DNA of 64,000 nt, from the NCBI RefSeq assembly GCF_963169125.1, contig NC_084797.1, forward strand, positions 103,441,868 to 103,505,867, read 5' to 3'. The position numbers were made by a program, and so were the translations under genes. Below the pieces are notes generated by a model, which ran no database searches, was not told the origin of the DNA, and worked only from the letters and a program-made list of their open reading frames with translations. Each line of letters begins with the position of its first letter. Within the stretch, counting starts at the first letter, position 1. Below, one piece after another: positions 58,318-64,000 of the stretch. The DNA comes from Humulus lupulus (taxonomy: Eukaryota > Streptophyta > Magnoliopsida > Rosales > Cannabaceae).

Positions 58318-59711
58318 GTGTTCACTTTGACTCAGACTGAGGCGGAGGCTAGCCCCTCAGTTGTGACAGGTCAAATTTCTAGTGCTTGTTCTTTGTGTAC
58401 TACATTGATTGATTCGAGAGCTACCCATTCATTTGTGTCTACTAGAGTGATGGATCAGCTGTGTAGACCTAGTGGTGTGTATGTTAGGGCTTTTCAGACT
58501 TTGTTTCCAACAGGGGAACTAGTAGTCTCTAGGAGATGGATTAGAGCATTGCCAGTAGAGATAGATGGTAGGGAGTTGTCTATTAATCTGATTGATTTGG
58601 AAATGGATGACTTCGATATGATTCTAGAGCTGGATTGGCTATCAAAGTATGGGGCGACAATTGACTGCAAGCGCAAGATGGTGACTTTTGAACTAGAAGG
58701 GGAGGTACCCTATGTATTTGTTGGGACAGCTAATGGACTGCGAGTACCTATGATTTCAGCATTGAAGGCTAGAGATCTGATGCATGAAGGTTGCATAAGA
58801 TTCCTAAGAAACGTTGTGGATACCTCTAGGGTTGTGTCGGTTGGACCGGGTGAGACAAGATTGGTATGTGAGTTTCCAGATTTATTTCCAGCTAATCTGC
58901 GAGGTTTCCGCCGCAGCGGGAGATTGAGTTTGTTATAGAGTTGGCACCAGGGGCGGAGCCAATATCTAGGACATCTTATAGAATGGCTCCAGCAGAGTTG
59001 AAGGAGTTGAAGATTCAGTTGCAGGAGTTATTGGATTTGGGGTTCATCAGACCGAGTTTCTCGCTGTGGGGTGCTCTAGTGTTGTTTGTCAAGAAGAATG
59101 ATGGATCTCTTAGGATGTATATTGACTACATGAAGTTGAACAAGTTGACCATTAAGAACAAGTATCCACTGCCTAGGATCGACGATTTGTTTGACCAGCT
59201 ACAAGAAAGGATAGTGTTTTCCAAGATTGATCTTCGGTCAGGTTATCACCAGTTAAGGATCAAAGAAGAGGACATACCAAAGATCGCTTTCCGCACGAGG
59301 TATGGACACTATGAAGTCCTGGTTATGTCCTTTGGATTAACCAATGCCCCAGAAGCTTTTATGGATATGATGAATAGGGCTTTCAAGGACTATCTGGATA
59401 AGTTTGTGATTATGTTCATCGAAGACATTTTGGTGTACTCTCAGTCAGAGACAGAGCATGAGCAGCATCTGCGTTTGGTTTTGCAATGGTTGAGGGAGCA
59501 GAGGTTATATGCTAAGTTCAGCAAGTACGAGTTCTGGCTACCGCAAGCCACATTTCTAGGCCATATCGTTAGTAAGGAGGGGATTCTGGTTGACCCAAGT
59601 AAGATTGAGGCAGTGAGAGATTGGCCTAGACCAAGCAGTGTTCCTGAAGTAAGGAGTTTCTGGGATTGGCAGGATATTATTGGCGGTTTGTTGAGGGGTT
59701 CTCCAGAATAG
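58318..59711 (+). pseudogene. Protease and reverse transcriptase of element H
   Basis: Protease reads LIDSRATHSF, so the triad glycine is Arg. DFDMILELDWLSKYG follows. RT (58941-59711, 256 codons) has [42 protein letters not shown] and FIEDILVYS near 59416, where the first catalytic Asp of FIDD is Glu. A shift near 59660 ends the frame. These changes alone would abolish activity. Confidence 0.9.
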
Positions 59712-60189
59712 CTACACCATTGACAGAATTGACAAGGAAGAAGACTAAGTATGTTTGGACAAACAAATGTGAGAACAGTTTCAAGGAGTTGAAGCGGCGA
59801 CTGATCACCGCGCCAGTGTTGAGTCTGCCAACAGATAATGAGAAGTTTGTAGTTATTGTGATGCTTCCAGACAGGGTTTAGGGTGCGCGTTGATGCAAGC
59901 TGGTAAGGTAATAGCCTACGCATCGAGACAGTTAAAGGAGTATGAGCATAGATATCCCACGCATGATCTGGATTTGGCAGCGGTGGTATTCGCACTTAAG
60001 ATTTGGAGACATTATCTATATGGTGAGAAGTGTGAGATATACACTGACCATAAGAGTTTGAAGTACTTCTTTACTCAGAATGATCTGAATATGCGCCATA
60101 GACGGTGGCTAGAGTTGGTTAAGGGTTATGATTGTGATATCTTATACCATCCTAGGAAGGCTAATGTAGTGGCTGATGCATTGAACTAG
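59666..60189 (+). pseudogene. RNase H of element H
   Basis: Reads [20 protein letters not shown], then, after a shift near 59870, [41 protein letters not shown] and ANVVADALN, ending in a stop at 60187. The YCDAS motif region is damaged near 59855. Confidence 0.88.
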
Positions 60190-61735
60190 AAGGGCCTAGG
60201 ACAGTTGTTTAGTTCGAGGTAGATATCTGATAAATTAGCTGAGGAGATGAATAGAGCGGGTATAGAGTTGGTCGTTGGTCGGTTAGCCAACATCACTCTT
60301 TAGTCTACACTCCTTGAGAGGATCAAGGAGGCGCAGGGGAAGAATTCCCAGTTGAGAGGGCACAGAGATAATGTCTTAGTCAAAGCGGCTAAGGACTTTT
60401 CTATCTCAAAGATGGGATTACTAAAGTACAAGGGTCGGATCTGTGTTCCGATGGATTCAGATATCCGGCGGGAGATCTTGGATGAATTGCATACCACTCC
60501 CTATTCCTTACATACAGGTACGACGAAGATGTACCAAGATCTGAGAGCTTTGTATTGGTGGTCAGGCATGAAGAGGGATGTGGTGGATTATGTGGCCAAG
60601 TGCTTAACTTGCCAGTAGGTCAAGGCTAAACATCAGAGGCCAGCAGAGTTGCTGCAGCCTCTAGGGATTCCAGAGTGGAAGTGGGAAGATATCACCATGG
60701 ACTTCGTGGTTGGTTTGCTGAAGATCCTGGGACAGCATGACTCGGTGTGGGTGATTGTGGATAGGTATACCAAGACCGCCCACTTTTTACCTGTCAGGAC
60801 GACTTATACTGTGGAACAGTATGCCAAGTTATATGTGAAGGAAATTGTTCGACTTCATGGGGCTTCGAGGTCAATAGTATCCGACAGGGGCCCAACATTC
60901 ACCTCCAAGTTTTGGGAGAGTTTGCAGAAGGCTATGGGCACGCAGTTACGGTTTAGTACCGCTTATCATCCTTAGACAGATGGACAGTCTGAGAGGACAA
61001 TTCAGATACTGGAGGACATGCTACGAGCCTGTGTGATAGATTTTGGGGGATTTTGGAGTAAGTATCTCCCTTTGATTGAGTTCTCGTACAACAATAGTTA
61101 ACAGGCGACTATCGGAGTGGCTCCGTATGAGATGCTTTATGGGAGGAAGTGCAGATCACCTATCCATTGGGATGAGGCGGGTGAGGGGAGATATCTGGGC
61201 CCTGAGATGGTTCAGAGGACCAATGAGGCAATTGACAAGATTAGAGCTCGAATGTTCGCCTCCCAGAGTCGCCAGAAGAGTTGCTCGGACTTGAGACGGA
61301 GGAGTGTAGAGTTTCAGGTCGGTGACCACATGTTCCTTAAGGTTTCACCTTTGAGGGGAGTGAAACGGTTTGATGTTTGGGGCAAGCTGAGCCCTAGGTT
61401 TGTTGGCCCCTTCGAAATTCTGGAACGGGTTGGAGAGGTAGCTTACAGGTTGGCGATGCCTCCAGCCTTATCAAGGGTTCATGATGTTTTTCACGTGTCT
61501 ATGCTCTGGAAGTATGCATCAAATTCGACGCATGTCCTGAGTTACGGGAATCTGGAGCTGGACCAGGGTCTATCATATGAGGAGAACCCGGTTCAGATTC
61601 TCGACCGAAAGGATAAGGTCTTGCGGAACAAGACCATCGCCTTGGTGAAAGTGTTGTGGAGGAACAACAAAGTTGAGGAGGCGACATGGGAACTTGAATC
61701 GGAGATGCGGAAGCGATATCCTGAGTTGTTCAGGT
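60190..61735 (+). pseudogene. Integrase and chromodomain-like end of element H
   Basis: An HHCC module (LHTTPYSLHTGTTKMYQDL, CLTC) ends in a stop at 60616. The core has MDFVVGL, VDRYTKTAHFLPV and IVSDRGPTF. A stop (60973) falls just before [10 protein letters not shown], which holds the Glu. Another stop is near 61100. The last frame (61117-61737) runs from YEMLYGRKCRSPIHW to VFHVSMLWK and a C-terminal chromodomain-like VKVLWRNNKVEEATWELE, the mark of chromoviruses such as Tekay. Confidence 0.92.
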
Positions 61736-61756
61736 AATTTCGAGGATGAAATATCT

Positions 61757-61772
61757 GTAAGGAGGGGATAGT
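61757..61772 (+). other. Polypurine tract of element H
   Basis: TAAGGAGGGGATAGT immediately precedes the 3' LTR start TGTAGCGTCCC at 61773. Confidence 0.85.
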
Positions 61773-64000
61773 TGTAGCGTCCCAAATTCGCTAACAAGGC
61801 TTAGGGCTTTGATTACCGTGCCTGGAAGGCAATAAGTGATTTATAGTATTTAAATGTGAATTTGATAAATATGTGAATAGAAATGCATGTTTAGGTGAAT
61901 TAAATATGCATGTGGGCCCCGTTTGGTTATTAGGGGCATGTTTGTAATTTTAGCCCGCTGAGGGCATAAATGTGATATTTGCGATTATTGTGATTTATAC
62001 CACGTGAGAGTGGTGATATATTTGAGATGCATGATCCGAGACGGGCCTAGGGAGCTAGAAAGTCACAACGAGGTCAAATACCCGGCTTGAGAGGAGCCTA
62101 GGGGTATTTTGGGAATGTAAAATGTGTTTAGGAATTATTGAGTAGCGGGTAGTAATTTAGTAATGGTTGGGATATGTCGGGATTAATAAGGATTTATTAG
62201 ACTACTCAGGGACTTAGCGGGGTATGGAAAATGACTCAAATACCCTTGGGTTACTAAAGGATTAGGGACAAGTTAAAGGGCTATTTTGGTCATTTTGGTT
62301 AAAGGATAGGCTTATATTAGGCAGCTAGGGTTATCCTTAGTCTCTAGGCATATTCTGGAAGGGAAAGAAAGAAGTAAAAATCAAATAACTCTTTTAGCAC
62401 TCTCTCTCTCATTCGGTTCACACTTTTCATTTGGAAGCTAGGGAATTTTGGGGAAGAGCTTAAGGAGTTGGGATGTGAATTGGTGGAGTGCAAGTTTGAG
62501 GAGTACAGGAATCAGTTCAGGCCAAAATTGTCTCAAAGGTAAGAATCAAAACTGGTTTTTCTGTTGGGCTTCCTTTGTTTGTTAGAGTTTTGGGGGTTGG
62601 ACCCTTAGGTGATGGAATTTGAGTTATAATAGGATTTTGGTTGGTTTCTTTGGGCTTATGTGCTGCTTAAATTGTATTAGGATGATTATGGGACTCAATT
62701 TTGTTGTTGGGGTGCGTTTGGGATGATTTCCAAGGGAGTTAGTTGTAAAAATTGCATGGAATTTCTGGGTTTCGGGGTTGAGTCGCGATCCTGTTCATCA
62801 GCACCGCGACCCGCTTGAGTTTATAGGCTAGTGGGGCTTCGAGAAATTTCCTAGGCACTGCGGTGCAAGGTTTGAGCGTCGTGGCCCTAGGCTGGCAGAT
62901 GTGAGGTATTTTTCGCTTCTGCTTTGGGGTGTGCCGCGGCACTTAAGGTAGGCTGGGCCGCAGCCCAAATGTGGATTTTTGGCAAAATGAGGGTTTTTAG
63001 CTCGGGAACTTGAAGGTTATGGCTCAAGAAGGTTTCTACTACCCAGTTTGGTAGAAACCAAGGTCCCGGAGGTTAGAATTATGTCTCAGAACTATTTAAT
63101 GGATTAGAACGTGATGGTTTATTATTATTCATGCGTTGTGACTAGGATTTCTTCAAGGCTCAGGTTAGAGGATTGTGCTCGTGATCATGGTGCGCGGATA
63201 GCTCGGGACACAGGTAAGAAAATTGTTGTACCCATAGAGCAGGGCGAGGCCCTATAGTTTGTGTTGCAGGGCGTAGCCCCATTGATTGTGTTTATACATG
63301 TTTAAATACTTGTTAATTATGCTATGTGTGCATATATGTGAATGCATGGCAAGAGCCGGGAACGGCGAGGGCCAGGAACGGAAAAAGCCGATAACGGCAA
63401 GGCCGAGTACGGCAAGGGGCCGGGAGCAGCGTTAAGCACGCGCAGTGTGAGTTGCCAGGGTGAGACTCTATAGGATACTTCGGATATCCTTACGGTGTAG
63501 ATCGAGAACCCAGGGCCTGGTAAAGCGCCTGGGACGGCATGGCCGTACGTGTTTAGCCGGTTGGCAGTTTGTTTATATGTTGATTGATGATTATGCATAT
63601 TTTATTTGCTTGTGAGGGGTTTTCTTGCTGGTCTTCGGCTCATGGGTGCTCTATGGTGCAGGTAAGGGCAAGGTAAAAGTTGGCCAACCATGAGTACGAA
63701 GAGCGTGAAGCGACGCGTACATGTTTGGCCTGCCTAGCTGCCACAGCCAGGGGTATTTTTGGGAGATGCTTGTATTAAACTTAATTTTGTCGTTTAGTCG
63801 ACTTTAATTATATTTTTGAGTTGTAAATATTTCTAAACAATATGTTGGGATCCCAAATGTTAAACGCTTTATGATTTTCAATGAATGGAATTATTTTCAA
63901 CATTTAAGACTCTGTTTATGGTTTAATTACACCTTTGACTTAAAACATCGATTAACGAGTTAATTGCACATTTTAAACTCACTTAGTAACGGCTCTAAGG
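61773..64000 (+). repeat. 3' LTR of element H (cut by window end)
   Basis: Matches the 5' LTR throughout, with AGGTAAGAAAA at 63212. It stops at CTCTAAGG; by comparison some 15 bases remain outside. Confidence 0.96.

Larger units (their letters stand above)
54674..64000 (+). mobile_element. Full-length Tekay-like element H, inserted in RT of G
   Basis: 5' LTR 54674-56939, primer site, gag, pol with chromodomain-like end, polypurine tract, and a 3' LTR from 61773 that is cut by the window end about 15 bp before its own end. Left flank is tatag (54669-54673); the same five bases should follow just outside. The LTRs differ by about 4% over the first ~480 bp (21 substitutions and one 8-bp gap, counted by eye), so this is the youngest datable insertion here. 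Coding is dead (frameshifts, several stops). Confidence 0.95.

Overview
This is plant nuclear DNA, and all of it that I can assign is transposable elements. The evidence is long Ty3 LTRs with TGT...ACA ends, tRNA-iMet-type primer sites, chromodomain (Tekay/Del-like) and dual-RNase-H (Tat-like) Ty3 elements, Ty1/copia elements and a CACTA DNA transposon. I found no host gene, rRNA, tRNA or CRISPR array. It looks like intergenic heterochromatin; the species cannot be fixed from sequence alone.

Layout. (1) 1-10270: Tekay-like element A (+), its 5' LTR already running at base 1. The LTR is split by a copia solo LTR (1015-2880), gag is split by a Ty3 solo LTR (4904-6794), and integrase plus the first half of the 3' LTR are deleted. 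(2) 10271-11134: remainder of another Ty3 LTR, inserted into the 3' LTR of copia B. (3) 11135-20010: copia B (-), one pol gene cut by three solo LTRs (12292-14649, 15334-17786, 18509-19205). (4) 20011-24621: unclassified DNA and an LTR whose minisatellite received a non-autonomous CACTA element (21648-24018). (5) 24622-35850: copia C (+), its reverse transcriptase split by two solo LTRs only 35 bp apart (28798-31166, 31202-33669). (6) 35851-36452: truncated LTR (-). (7) 36453-47640: Tat-like element D with a complete 1638-aa pol reading frame and an antisense, apparently spliced coiled-coil gene at its 3' end. Its two LTRs and its two flanks do not match. (8) 47641-49928: Tat-like remnant E, containing a run of 21 G. 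(9) 49929-54673: Tekay-like G, cut in RT by (10) full-length Tekay-like H (54674 to just past the window end).

Exact 5-bp target duplications support five of the solo LTRs, so the order of insertion can be read directly: copia B and C are old, the Ty3 LTRs inside them younger. H is younger than G, and G younger than E. Nearly all insertions into copia B and C have collapsed to solo LTRs, pointing to frequent LTR-LTR recombination.

Best candidates for new biology: (a) the antisense two-exon coiled-coil gene of D, with a phase-0 GT-AG intron, next to an in-frame 9-residue repeat on the same strand; (b) a candidate leader intron in the Tekay-like elements, running from a donor conserved in all eight LTR copies to an acceptor conserved just before three gag starts, which would remove the primer-binding site; (c) the chimeric structure of D; (d) fast-evolving hairpin minisatellites and palindrome blocks inside the LTRs. 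Boundaries given with exact duplications are firm; other ends are by-eye alignments.
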